Shown here: positions 46,732-58,079 of the stretch, one piece after another
How the letters are laid out: each line of letters starts with the position of its first letter
How positions within the stretch are numbered: position 1 is the stretch's first letter
DNA from: Girardinichthys multiradiatus
Taxonomy: Eukaryota; Chordata; Actinopteri; Cyprinodontiformes; Goodeidae
Assembly (NCBI RefSeq): GCF_021462225.1
Contig: NC_061817.1
Span: 6,607,327-6,671,326 of the forward strand
Direction of reading: 5' to 3'
Length of the DNA: 64,000 nucleotides
The notes under the pieces: model-generated
What the model was told of the DNA's origin: nothing
Seen by the model: only the letters and a program-made list of their open reading frames with translations
Database searches by the model: none
Translations under genes and position numbers: made by a program

Positions 46732-47708
46732 TCACACGCAGCCTGTCTCAAACAGTTTAGCCAGCTCTTTACAGTCTGGGTCAATGAGGTCTGCAGGCTT
46801 TTCTCCGCTTTCATTCTGCGCTTCGGTGCTTGCTCCCATTAACAGGAGGTACCTGGGATCAGAAGCAAAATAATAGTTTTACTGAATTGAGCAGAAATGA
46901 GGAGTGAATATCTCTTTGGGGAGGAATTTTAATTCCAGCAAGATGCAGCTGTTGTATATCCAAGTAGTTGTGGTTTCAGGGGTTTGTCTGTGATGTAGGA
47001 ATGCTACCTGGCAATTTCTGGGTAGCCATCACTGCAGGCCATATGCAGTGGCGTCCACCCGTCCTCGTCCCTCTGGTGGACGTCGGCACCATGTTTAATC
47101 AGGAGCTTCACCACTTCCAGGTTCCCAGTCAGAACGGCTTCATGCAGAGCAGCCATACCTGCACATATGCGAAAATCAGTCCCATGCATTTGGATATGCA
47201 CATTGCGCTTCTGCTATTAAATATCGTTTTCGAGATTATGGCAGTGGAGGCATACCTGAAGTAGATAAAGATTTTGCTCACCTGAGTGGAAGAGTGTGTC
47301 CACACGGACTTTCCTTGCTCTCATGAAGCGTCCAATTTGCTCCAGATCCCCTCTTCTGACGATGTCCTGGAAGATGATGTCATTGGGGAAGTGCACAGTC
47401 CTCTTTGCAGGGGCAACAGGTATTACAGGTGCAGAGTTTTCCTGGGCTTGAGTGCGACGTGTTGAGGTGTACCTTGTAGCTTTGCTGTAAGAAGGGATGT
47501 ACGTCGATGCAGCTTTGTAAGTGGACGTGTAAAGTGATGGGGTGTAATAAGTGCTGCTCTGTGCAGTTGGGGTGTACTTTGATACAGTGGCATAGGTGGA
47601 TGTTGGCGTGTAATGTGAGGGGCTGTAGTAGGAAGGCGAGTGGTAGACCGGAGTGTACTGTGAACTTCGTGTGTAGGAGGACACTGGTGCCAGGTAGTTG
47701 TACTTCAT
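46732..47708 (-). CDS. ppp1r27: ppp1r27, protein phosphatase 1 regulatory subunit 27 (ankyrin-repeat)
   Basis: Three coding exons on the minus strand: 47708-47282 (ATG), 47158-47008, 46852-46732 (TGA), GT-AG borders, phases consistent, 232 residues. Residues 101-142 (AKRTVHFPNDIIFQDIVRRG, then DLEQIGRFMRARKVRVDTLF) and the ankyrin part (AALHEAVLTGNLEVVKLLIK, GWTPLHMACSDGYPEIARYL) match human PPP1R27, which is only about 154 residues. Arg103-Thr-Val-His-Phe107 fits the RVxF docking motif for PP1. Two ankyrin repeats lie at about 145-174 and 178-207, and the end keeps ADLIDPDCKELAKLFE. Residues 1-85 are an extension rich in Tyr, Ser, Thr and Pro with repeated Tyr-Thr-Pro/Tyr-Ser-Pro units that I do not know from mammals. 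Human PPP1R27 inhibits PP1 and binds dysferlin in muscle; the same role is inferred here. Confidence 0.93.
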
Positions 47709-47949
47709 TTTTGCAGCTGTCGCAGCTCTGTCACCTCCTTTTTAGATCAAAAGGAGGCAAATGAGAAATCCAAAGAGGTAGAACAATCAAAGGAATGAGC
47801 AGTATCCTTCACGCTGTGTCCGTACAAGTCTTCAAAGTCTTGATTCTCCTTGTTTTTTAGCAGTCTATGTCCTCTTGTCGAATGGTAATTTTCTCCGCCC
47901 TGAATCAGAATTAGTCCAACAGTATGTCTGCTATTGCACTGAATTGTAG

Positions 47950-48005
47950 TCTAAGGGGGCAACTGGGAATGCATCCCTATATACTCTCTGTAGTGCTATT
48001 TTAGG
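47950..48005 (-). promoter_or_regulatory. ppp1r27: ppp1r27 core promoter candidate (TATA box)
   Basis: The minus strand reads GAGTATATAGGGA at about 47987-47975, a TATA box that would place the start near 47950 and leave a 5' UTR of about 240 bases in the ATG exon. Just upstream CTATTTTAG (about 47997-48005) is one base short of a MEF2 site. Fits a regulated muscle gene; inferred. Confidence 0.5.
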
Positions 48006-48539
48006 GCCTAATATCCAGTGACTTCAGCATAGAAATGAGTGACCCTCATCAGACTCCACCCACTTCGGTCGTATGTCCTCTGACACTGTAACCACCCCTA
48101 GATCATAAAAATGTTGACAACCACAAAGTTGTCCCAGGAGTCTTGCCTTGAACAAACACACTAAGTGTGCCCACATACACAACAAATCAACTGTGATTAA
48201 TATCTGCTATAATATAAATTTCATAGCAGATAGGAGTCATATGTATTGAAGTATTTTGTTTATATATCCCAAACACAGAAATGCAGAACAGCTAAACAGA
48301 AGTAAAAAACTACACATGACTTAAGTGCGACATGTTTTTTGATTGGGTTGCATGCAGTGACCTGAAGTGAAGAAACATGAATGACACATGTCTTACATCC
48401 ATGGTTCTCAAACTGTGGTTTAAGTATCACTACTTAGACTGCTTGTAGCAGTACTCTGAGGACATCTTTTGTATGAAATATTTGAAAGGCAAATTAGCCA
48501 AAGATGAACACAAATAGCAAATCAGCCAATTTCATAGTA
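48006..48539. other. Upstream of ppp1r27, nothing recognised
   Basis: No gene or repeat family recognised; could hold ppp1r27 regulatory sequence. Confidence 0.4.
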
Positions 48540-49270
48540 GCACTACAGTGCATTGAGAAAGTTAGATACAATGAAAACATGAAGTTTAAACCTGGCATCA
48601 AAATAGGAAAGAAAGAGGATTTAAGTGATTTTGAATGTAGCATGGCTGTTGGAGCCAGATGGGTTGACTGAATATTTCAGAAACTAATGTTAGAGACCAG
48701 AAGACAATAGGTAGACTAGACCATGGTGATATAAAACATGATAGAAATGCAACAGTATCCCAGATAACCAAAGTATGCAGAACGCCATCTCTGAATGCAC
48801 AACACATCGAAGACTACACTGCCAATCCTGTCAGCTAACAACAGAAAACGAAGACTGCAATTCACACAGGCTCACTGTAGTGGACAAGAACAGATTGTTG
48901 CTGGTATGATGGTGTGGGATATATTGTCATGGCCCTCTTTGGACCCCTTAGTACAAATTGAACATTATTTAAATGCTACAGCCTACCAGTGTATTATTGT
49001 TCACCCTGTATCCATCTTTGGGTGACCACTTCCAGCAATGAAATCTGCAGAAACTGCATATAGTCATTATGTCAATATGGACCAAACTCTCTGATGAGTG
49101 TTTCTGACACCATGTTGAATCTATGCCACACAGATACTATTCAAAAGGCAAGTGGAGTGAAAAACATTTCAAGACACTCTCCCCAGTAGAAGTTAATAGT
49201 GAAAGGCTGTTTTATGAGAGAGTGCATACTTGAACCAATGACCTGTACCAATGAGTGGGAAATAATACTA
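48540..49270 (+). mobile_element. Internally deleted Tc1-like remnant (second family)
   Basis: Follows the order of a common fish Tc1: GGATTTAAGTGATTTTGAAT and GCATGGCTGTTGGAGCCAGA (N-terminal DNA-binding region), CATCTCTGAATGCACAACAC, AGGCTCACTGTAGTGG, ATGGTGTGGGATATATTGTC, then ATGTCAATATGGACCAAACT and TTGAATCTATGCCACACAGA near the end. Large parts including the DNA around the second Asp are missing and frames are broken. Confidence 0.75.
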
Positions 49271-49669
49271 GATGTACCCTCTCCCCTTCCAGATGCTCCT
49301 GAAAAGTCACATGGTTGCTATAAACGCAGACATTTACAACCCTGAACTTTCTCCTGTCTCAAGTACGAACACAGTGATACAGTGTTATACAGGTTTTGTA
49401 AAAAAATCTTATTAGTCTTCTCGACTGTAAATATATTGTATATATATGGTTTTAAATATGAATGAGTATGTGATGTAGTTACATTACAGGGTACATTTTC
49501 TGACTGATACCTCATTGCAATAAGATTATTTTGATCCTTTCTAACATTTGAATGAATGCAAATGAGCAAATGTCAAGAACATCCTGCTTGGAAAGCGGAA
49601 CTTTATTTAGAGTTAGTCAGATGCTCTGTAACTGATGGCTGCAATGTATATATACCAGAAGACTGAATA

Positions 49670-50035
49670 CTGAAATTGAATCAAAAGGTGTATTGACAAA
49701 GTATTAGTTTAAGGGTGTACACACTCATGCATTCAGGTCATTGGAACTTTTCAAGCTTTGCAATTCTCTCTACATCAGGTTTGTTGTTTTTCTTTGCTGG
49801 TAATTACAGGATATATGTCACATTAAAGACAGAGAAACCCCTTATGCCATTTATGTGAGTCTCTTATTTTAGATGACAAAAATCTAGCATTTTAGTAGGG
49901 GTGTGCAGAATTTTTCTATCCATTGTGTCTTTTTAGAATTTATTGTTTTTAAGAGTTTTTTTGAGTATTGTCTTTTTTTGCAAAATGTTAGGGAGAAATT
50001 ATGATTTTATGTAATCTATTGGACAATAAAGGATC
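49670..50035. repeat. Tc1-type terminal fragment and LINE-tail-like end
   Basis: Ends such as AGGGGTGTGCAGAATTTTTC (about 49898-49917) match a Tc1 terminus class; ATTGGACAATAAAGGATCTT at about 50018-50037 looks like a LINE 3' tail. Boundaries are uncertain. Confidence 0.45.
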
Positions 50036-50039
50036 TTAT

Positions 50040-52970
50040 CTTTGTGTAGCTGGAGCCTAAATGTCATTGTCAGTGGCTGGCAATGGACTGTTTAGAGAGG
50101 GAGTTCTTCAAGCAGCTGTTCTGTTTTACAGTTTCTTATTTGGCATTGCAAGTGTATTCCTGACACACCTTTCAACGTCTCCAGTGGCACTCCGCAGACA
50201 TGTCCTCACCAAAAAAGAAACGTGAACTTTTGTTTGTTTGTTGCATATCAGTGAAAGTCTCACACGTTACCTCTGACTATACATAGAGTCAGACTACACC
50301 CTGTCTGACCAAGTTTCCCTTTAAAGTCCATGTTATGATTTGCCAAATTGCCAAAATGAAAAGTTAAAAACATGCCAAGTGGCTGAAATTCTAATTTTAA
50401 ACATATTAACTTCATATGCTGGCAGCAGGGGTGTCATGTACCCTATAGGTCCAGGGTTGGCTTTTATTAACTAGATTAATCTTTGTTATTGTCACTGAGC
50501 ACTTTTTATAGGCTGTATTATTAGAAGCAGCTATTTTGGCTTCTTGCTTTCAACTGGGTTGTTGTACAAACAGCATTTCAAATATAGGGGCAGGAAACCC
50601 AATCTTATGCAGGTGCACACATACCACTGTGCACACTTGATATGGATATTTCATATCTTCTTTATCTAACTTGTTTGTTGTAAGTTTTATGATTACTCTA
50701 AGGAAGCCCTCATGTCATTTCTTCTCTTTGACAGATACACTTGTTGTCTGTGCATCCTGACTCAGTAGACAATGTTGGTAAAATGTGCTCTGATTCTCTA
50801 TAATATTTGCTAGCCTTACGTAAGAAATGAAAAGCCATTCTGATGCAGAAGGTAAAACACAAATCTAATAATGGGATTAGTAAAGTGATGGCTGATTTGA
50901 ATGGCAACTCCTAAAATACTTCCTGATCCTAAAAAATGTAATATTCAAGGTCAAATTTTATATTTTAGAGCCAGAACATTAAAAATGTAGAAAGTATGAA
51001 ACATGAATAGTTGACAATATGCATTTACATAATTTTTAAAGCAGATAAGTATTTTTAAAGTGAACCTTTTTAAAACTAAGTGCCTTATGAATCATGCCCA
51101 GAAAACAAGAAAGCATTACCATATATGGATGATATATGGATTCATGAAGTCTTAAAGACTGAGTTTCAATGGCTGTAAAAAACACATTGTTTTCTTGACA
51201 TAAACACAATATACTTTATGCCACATTAAAGGTGGCCAAGAAAAATTTTGAATGCATGTGTGGCTAGTTCTAAAGCATAAAACTTAAAAAAGATGAAACC
51301 AAAGCCTTTTTTATGAAGATTATTTCTGCAGTCTCCTGGGTTGTGTGACAATTGTAATCTTTTATTTAAGGCAAACATCAGCTTAGAGCTGAAGGATGAG
51401 GGTACAATGCAGTTTATGCAATGGCTAGAAAAGATAACTCAAGCAATGAATTACTGCCAGACCAGCTAGCTGGTTGCAGGTGTTGTTTGTTAGCCTAAAG
51501 TTACCATGTAAGAAAATAGTTGGCAACAGCAGCATTGTTTTTTCCCTGTGTCTGAGCTAAAAGAAAGAAAGAAGTAGGACAGCAGGTGAATGTGTTACTT
51601 TATTTTGATATAACTTTTTAGGGTAAAACAAAATGTTGTTTTGAAGTCAGTTTGCGACATGATAAATTGTATACTTAGAATAACTATTTAACAGCTACTG
51701 TACATTACACTAGTTTAGTTAAACCCTTAAGTAAAACAAGGATGATTTATGTGGAGAAAAGTGAGAGTTCAGGATGGTCATGACTTTATGATCTGTGACA
51801 AATCCAGCCTGGGCTTGTAAAGGTCAGTGTTGCTGAATGTTTTTTTTGTTTTTATATTTTATATTTTCCACCAACGTGGTTTGGAGCCTATTCAGGTTAT
51901 GATTTCGAACCACGCTACACTACGCTTTTCCCCAGAGTTTTGTTCGGCTCCCTGTTGATGACTCATGCTTAGTTTGCAAGACTGGTGGAAATGCATGTCA
52001 GTGCTCAACAAAACACCAAAGTTCAAAGGCACCCAAACGGAGAGAGTTCTTTCAGTGGAAAAACACTCCTATTGTATTGACCATCATGAACTATAGAAAG
52101 GCACAAAGAGTTTCATATTCTATCACCTGCTGGAAGAGATCTTGAAAAACTGCCTTCCACTTCCAGTGAATGCTTTACCATCATTTTCTCGGAACCCTCC
52201 CTGCTTTTCAAGCCAAATGCAATGTCAGGAGCAGGGCTGTGTCTCCAATCATTCAACACACAAACAAACCTGGATCACTGGGTAAAAAAAACACAGTGAA
52301 GAGCAGTCTGAGTCTGGATCTGAATGGCTCACTGGGGACACTCGCTCAGGCAGACGGGTTTCTGGTTACGGCAAGCGCAGAGGGCAGAAATAAGGGAGTT
52401 GGAATCTAAATCGGGAAGCAGTAATCCTCTGTGGTTTAATGAGAAAGAGGGACACCGTGAGGTATGCTGTAATAGAGGTGATTCCATCTTGGGAAACTCA
52501 AAGCGAAACGCAACAACCTCCTTTAAATATCTGGCTACTTCTTTGTTGGTGGTTTAGATCTACCGATATGCAGTCTCAGCATTACAACATATCAAATATT
52601 TAAAGGAAAATTGATGCAATAAATTTTGCTTTGGGAAATTATAGTCAAAGGAGCCTGAATACTAACCCTAACAGATTTTGTTTGTAAAAGTCTGAAACCT
52701 ATCCTTTCATTATTCTCCACATTTTTGTGGGATGTCTATATCTATAAATGCTTTTTTGTGTGTAATTGTATGTTTATTTGCTACTAAGGTACTTAATTTT
52801 GATAGTGGTTGGTTTTCTCCATGTTGCTTTGTGCATTTTGTCTGTTAAAGGTGCTTAACAAATACATTTTACTTAGTTTAGTTGCTTTTGCAAAGCATTT
52901 TATATAATGTCCAAAGCATAATCTTTCTTTTCTTAAGGATTTCTGAAATCAATTAAGTCAAAAAGAAACA
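50040..52970. other. Intergenic, no gene recognised
   Basis: Mostly A+T-rich with no repeat family I recognise. A GC-richer stretch at about 52170-52560 has short open frames on the plus strand but no family match, no splice context and no partner exons, so it is not called a gene. Confidence 0.45.
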
Positions 52971-52972
52971 TT

Positions 52973-53283
52973 CATTCATCTTCTATACCACATATTCCAT
53001 AGTGGGTCACGGGGTAGAGTCTACGGGCGAGAGGCGGGTACACCCTGGACAGGTCGCCAACACAGAGACATATAAGACAAACAACCATGCACACACTCAT
53101 TCACACCTAAGGGCAATTTAGAGAAACCAATTAACCTAACAGTCATGTTTTTGGACTGTGGGATGTAGCCAGAGTACCCGGTGAGAACCCACGCATGCGC
53201 AGGGAGAATGTGCAAACTCCATGCAGAAAGACCCCCGGTCTGGAGTCGAACCCAGGACCTTCTTGCTGCAAGGCAACAGTGGT
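52973..53283 (-). repeat. tRNA-headed SINE family A
   Basis: Minus-strand copy: tail ATTCATTCATCTTCTATACC at the left, body with ACCCTGGACAGGTCGCCAAC and CTAAGGGCAATTTAGAGAAA, and at the right the B-box-like region GTCTGGAGTCGAACCCAGGA. Lies 440 bases from a copy in the other orientation. Confidence 0.85.
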
Positions 53284-53726
53284 ATATTGAAATATTTTTT
53301 TTGGATCATATCATTTGAAAAGCCACTGTGACAAAACATTACATTGGGAGTTATCCTTTTTTATAACATTCACAAAGTTATAAAAACAAAATTTTTCTAC
53401 ATGTTACTGTTTGATCCCAGTTCACTATAGAGAAAGTTTTAGAAACGGCTTTCAACAACAAATTTTTCTTGAAATACTTGAGATCGGGGCAGAATGTGGT
53501 GCTTTTAGCCTACCACATGTTGTCAGATATGTTCTATTTTTTCCCAAAAATTTGGTTAATCACAGAAAATTCATAATTTAACAACGGGGGTCACCACAGG
53601 TTGGTTAGGATATTTTTTTTTTCTCCCATTAATAGATAAAATTATATTTGAAAGCTGCTTTTTGTATTTACTCATTGTCTGATGTTAAATTATACTTTGT
53701 CTGTTATTAATTGACACCTTTTCATG

Positions 53727-54090
53727 GCGGCTGCACGATGTTGCAGTTGGTAGCACTGTTGCCTTGCAGCAAGAAAGTCCTGGATTCGATTCCCAGCCGG
53801 GGGTCTTTCTGCATGAAGTTTGCATGTTCTCCCTGTGCATGTGTGGGTTCTCACCGGGTACTCTGGCTTCCTCCCACAGTCCAAAGACATGCCTGTAGGG
53901 TTAATTGGTCACTCTAAATTGCCCTTAGGTATATGAATGAGTGTGTGCATGGTTGTTTGTGTGTTGCCCTGCGATGGGCTGGCGACCTGTCCAGGGTGTA
54001 CCCTGCCTTTCACCCATAGACTGCTGGAGATAGGCACCAACTCCCCCGTGACCCACTATGGAAGAAACGGTAGAAAATGACTGACTGACC
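53727..54090 (+). repeat. tRNA-headed SINE family A, near full length
   Basis: Best copy in the window. Head GGCGGCTGCACGATGTTGCA, A-box-like TTGGTAGCACTGTTGCC, B-box-like TGGATTCGATTCCCAGCC, then the body GTTTGCATGTTCTCCCTGTG, ATTGCCCTTAGGTATATGAA, GACCTGTCCAGGGTGTACCC and the tail GAAAATGACTGACTGA. Confidence 0.88.
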
Positions 54091-54094
54091 TTTT

Positions 54095-57000
54095 CATGGC
54101 TTTATAACCTTGGTCTGTTCATCTGCTTGTTGTCATAAATCATTACAGATTTTTTTAACCAGTTGGAGAGTAGTATAGCCTTTGTTTAAACTTGTTGGTC
54201 ATCTTGCAGACGTTTGTGCAGAGGCTAACAGCTGAATTTTGCATTCGGCACACCGCTATTTTCCATTGATCCGTGTCTTCTAAAATAAATCGTTTGAAGT
54301 ACATCTGCGAATAAATTGTCCCATGAGAGAGGTGCAAAGTACTTCATACACAAAGCTGCAGCTGTCCAGAGAACAATGAGAGCAGCACCACCGGATTGTA
54401 TGAGGATAGGGTTACTTTAGCTGGAGTCCATATCCTTGGAAAAGGAGGCAGGAGGTTAAAAGTTTGCATGTTCCTAATTTCTTAATCCGTTATTGCACAA
54501 TGAGTGTTTCAATAAAAATGTTGGCATGTGTACATTGTACTTCCTTCTCCTACTCCAACCAGGTCAACCAAGGTTACAAGAATTAAATTTCAGGATTCAT
54601 CAAGACTTAAATAATTAAAGATTGAGGACATCAAACAGGTGGACTGACATAATGTATCCTTTACCGAGCATGTGAAGGACAATTCAGTATCACACAACTG
54701 AATGACCTGGACTGATTTGTAGCCTGCAGCATTTTAGAAGAATATAATATTAAATGTTATCTGTTACATGAACATGGATTATGCATCTGCTTCAAATCAC
54801 AGACCTTAAACTCAAAGAAACTCACTCATAAGTGCAGATTGTATGAAAAACTATTATACCTTAAATTTCACTTAAATTTCCACCTCACTAAATCCTTTCA
54901 AGAAAACTTCTGGCTTTGTTCTTGTAACTTATTACAATTTTGAGTCTCAATTTCAGGGACCTACTGTATATGAAGAGATATTAGAACTTAAAAATTAACT
55001 TTAAGTTATATTATACATATATATTATTAAATATATGCACTTATTATATATACATGGACTACATTCGTGGTGTAATACCAAGTGTGTAGTCCAGACTTTA
55101 TTTTGTTAATGTCAATTTTATTTATATACCACATCACAAAGTTGCCCAAAGTACTTTACATATAGGTAAATACAAACACAATAAATTCAAAAATGGCCAT
55201 AAAACCAACAATAGCATAAAAAAGAAAGCCAAGCAATGTTCAACTGGAATACAATATCTCATCTGCAAGTAGAAAGTCTTTCTGGAACAATAAGTAACAA
55301 AAATCTTCCCAACATTTTATCTATTGTTCTGACTACTGCTGCATTTCTTGACATTTGCAGATATATCAATTAAATAAGCATATTATCTGAAATTATTAAC
55401 CACTTAACTTTATCAATGTTTTATTGATACTAGTGTCACAATGTTGTATGTATTACAAAGACACATAGGTTTAGGCAAGTAATTTTCCAGCAGAACCGTT
55501 CTATGTATCCGTGTCCAATACCAAATTATTCACAATCTGATCACCACAGATGGTTCTGGACATAATGAGAGATTTTAAGGCTTGAGCTTCACTTTGACTA
55601 GAACCCGATACCCAGTAAGTTTTGTCCATTTTTTGAGGCAACAGATTTTTTGACCACTTGGGGGCACTCAGACTGTGTCTAGAGCTGTTATCTTTCAGAT
55701 GGTCAGGCAATTATTAAGTATGGCAAAAGAAAAGGAGATGTGCCACTTTTGCAAAAATGTATTTACTCCATCCCTCTGCTGCAGCAACCTGTAAATGTTA
55801 CACTCTCTATCCCAATACAGATGCAGTATATGTGGATTACTGTATAAATGAGACATATACCTCATACACATGACATTACTTGATGTTTCACAAAATGCGC
55901 TTCATTTCCTCATGTTTAGAACCTGCATAAAACCTGCTTATTGATACACCAACTTACTTGGGAAGATAAGACACTGTGTGACTACAGCTTTAAGTTGAAG
56001 AAACAAAGAAAGAAACAAAAAAGCTTTAAATCGTTTATCTCTAGAAATCTTTCTTTTCATTCATTGTGTTTTTAGGGTTATGAAACAAAGGATTTGTCAA
56101 TTGGTTTCTTGTAATAAAGATTTGATCCATCAGATGACTCCCCAAAGAGTTGTAAGCAAAACATGTACTCACATTGTGTGATGTAACTATGTCGCTATGA
56201 TTTATGATCACAGCTGCAGTATATGCAATTCATTATAAGAAAGGTATTAGTCCAATAAAAATAGAAGAGACTTGGTAATGATTAAATATAATAATTGTAA
56301 TTGCTGCCCCCAAAAAAACACATTAAGGTAGGAGGATTTGACTGTAGTTATTTAGAAATGGTTGTAAATATACAGTTCCTGAAGCAAGATATGATGACCT
56401 CACTGCTGCACCTCGTAATCAGAAAAAGCACCAGCTCTATTATGCCAAAGCTGATGGCAATATATACCCAGAATGCATTTCCCAGGGGCCAATCTGCTAA
56501 TTTTAGCTCAACAGGCAAATGACAGTTGAAGAGTGGTGCTCCAGATCCAGAACGGACTGGATCTGATTACATGGTTGTGACAGGAACAGAGTACGTGCCG
56601 CAGTGAAGGAAGGTGAACAGAAACCTTCACTCTGACTCTTAGACAAATTTATCTAACCCTGACATATGTAAGCAAAGTCAAGCTCCTCTGCTTTTAAATA
56701 AAACTTTATGACATGATACACTTTGTTGATCAAGTGAAAAGTATCCCTTGGCTGTGGGTGATGCCTTGAATAGAAACTCCTGTCACGACACTTAACTTCA
56801 CACATTATAACTTCAAAAGCAGTACCAGATCTATCATCTCTAGACCATCTCTAGACTAGATCCTTAGGACAGAGTGTACAGTGTCTGGAATGACCCTGAG
56901 GAATGCACCATGCACTCCTGAGTCCACTTGTAGCTCCAAAGGAAGCTTTACAACAAGCAGGTTGAACTATGTGTTTTGCACTTATTGGTTTTGCATCTTC

Positions 57001-57780
57001 ATTACATTAATCCACTAATGCAACCAATGTAAGCTCTCTTCCCAAGGTATAATTTCTCTCCAGCAGCTTTCTAATGATACTGTGCCACTCGGGCACCTGA
57101 TATTTTTACGTAACACAGTATCAGTTCCTGTGCGCCTGAAGTTCAGGATATGTTGTTCCCAGCTGTCAAGTCTGGTCTCCTGGCTCAGTAATGTGATAAA
57201 TTAAACAAGAATCGACTGAGCCACGGTTATATCTTCAGCACAGGAGTATGTTTTCATTTTGGCATCTTTGGGGTTTGGGGGATGGTGCAAATTCTAGAAA
57301 TATTGTACAACACTCCTTTGGTACATATGCATGAATTCATTGAGCACAGCCAGCAAATAAAGCTCTGAGATCAGGGAAGAGTGCAGACCTGATACTTCTG
57401 TGAACTGGTGTAATAAGAACACACATTCAAACAGAAAGATAAACAACCTTTCACACAAATCATAACACCAACTGATATACAAGTAAAAGGGACAGCAGCT
57501 TGTGACTTAGTGGCAGCGTCCATGTGTTTACACTGGTGTAGGGTGTTACAGATTTCCACATAGACATGATCTGTTGTTCAGGCTTTATAAGACCTTACTG
57601 TCAAATTGGAGATTCCCATAATCCAGCTTTTTTACAGCAGTTAGTGAGAACTAAGTTAGGTCTTAAAGTTTGTTTGAAAAGTCAAAAATGCTTGCTAGAG
57701 ATACAAAAACTACTCGGAAAAGACACAAGTCTTAAAAAGTTTTATTATGGAAAAAAGGCACTTGCTTCCTTACAGATTTA
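54095..57780. other. Intergenic, no gene recognised
   Basis: A LINE-tail-like fragment is at 55110-55230 (TCAATTTTATTTATATACCA and AGTTGCCCAAAGTACTTTAC). The stretch 56990-57260 looks unique and moderately GC-rich and might be conserved, but comparison is needed. No coding exon recognised. Confidence 0.45.
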
Positions 57781-57875
57781 AATTAAATTGAATTCAGTTT
57801 TGTTTATATAGCGCCAATTCACAACACATGTCGTCTCAAGGCACTTCACAAAGGGTTTAGAATGGTGTAGGATTG
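57781..57875. repeat. Fragment of the repeat family at 43095-43482
   Basis: TTTATATAGCGCCAATTCAC and ACATGTCGTCTCAAGGCACT match the start of the copy in the mcrip1 intron. Confidence 0.7.
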
Positions 57876-58079
57876 TTGGGGAGGTTAGATTAAACTACTG
57901 AGTGTTAGAGTTTGTACATTTTAGAATAGGCTATGTGTAGGGTACTAAGTAAAATAATAAACTGATAAGGTTTGTCCATCTAGAGCCCACTGGTGGCCAT
58001 TGTTATACTAAAAACCACAAGGATTGGGGGTACCTCTTACTGTCAGACTGATTATAACCATTGGAAAAGAGAAGAGGTC

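Noticed and set aside
47507..47764. Cysteine-rich plus-strand frame over ppp1r27 exon 1
   Set aside because: Antisense of a Tyr/Thr/Pro repeat that is in frame with recognised ppp1r27 sequence.
52170..52560. Possible unannotated gene from plus-strand open frames of 77-79 codons
   Set aside because: Frames overlap in different phases, no family is recognised and no splice-linked exons are seen.
53727..53800. Possible tRNA gene from A-box and B-box-like motifs
   Set aside because: Motifs belong to a SINE head; no cloverleaf acceptor pairing is evident and the SINE body follows directly.
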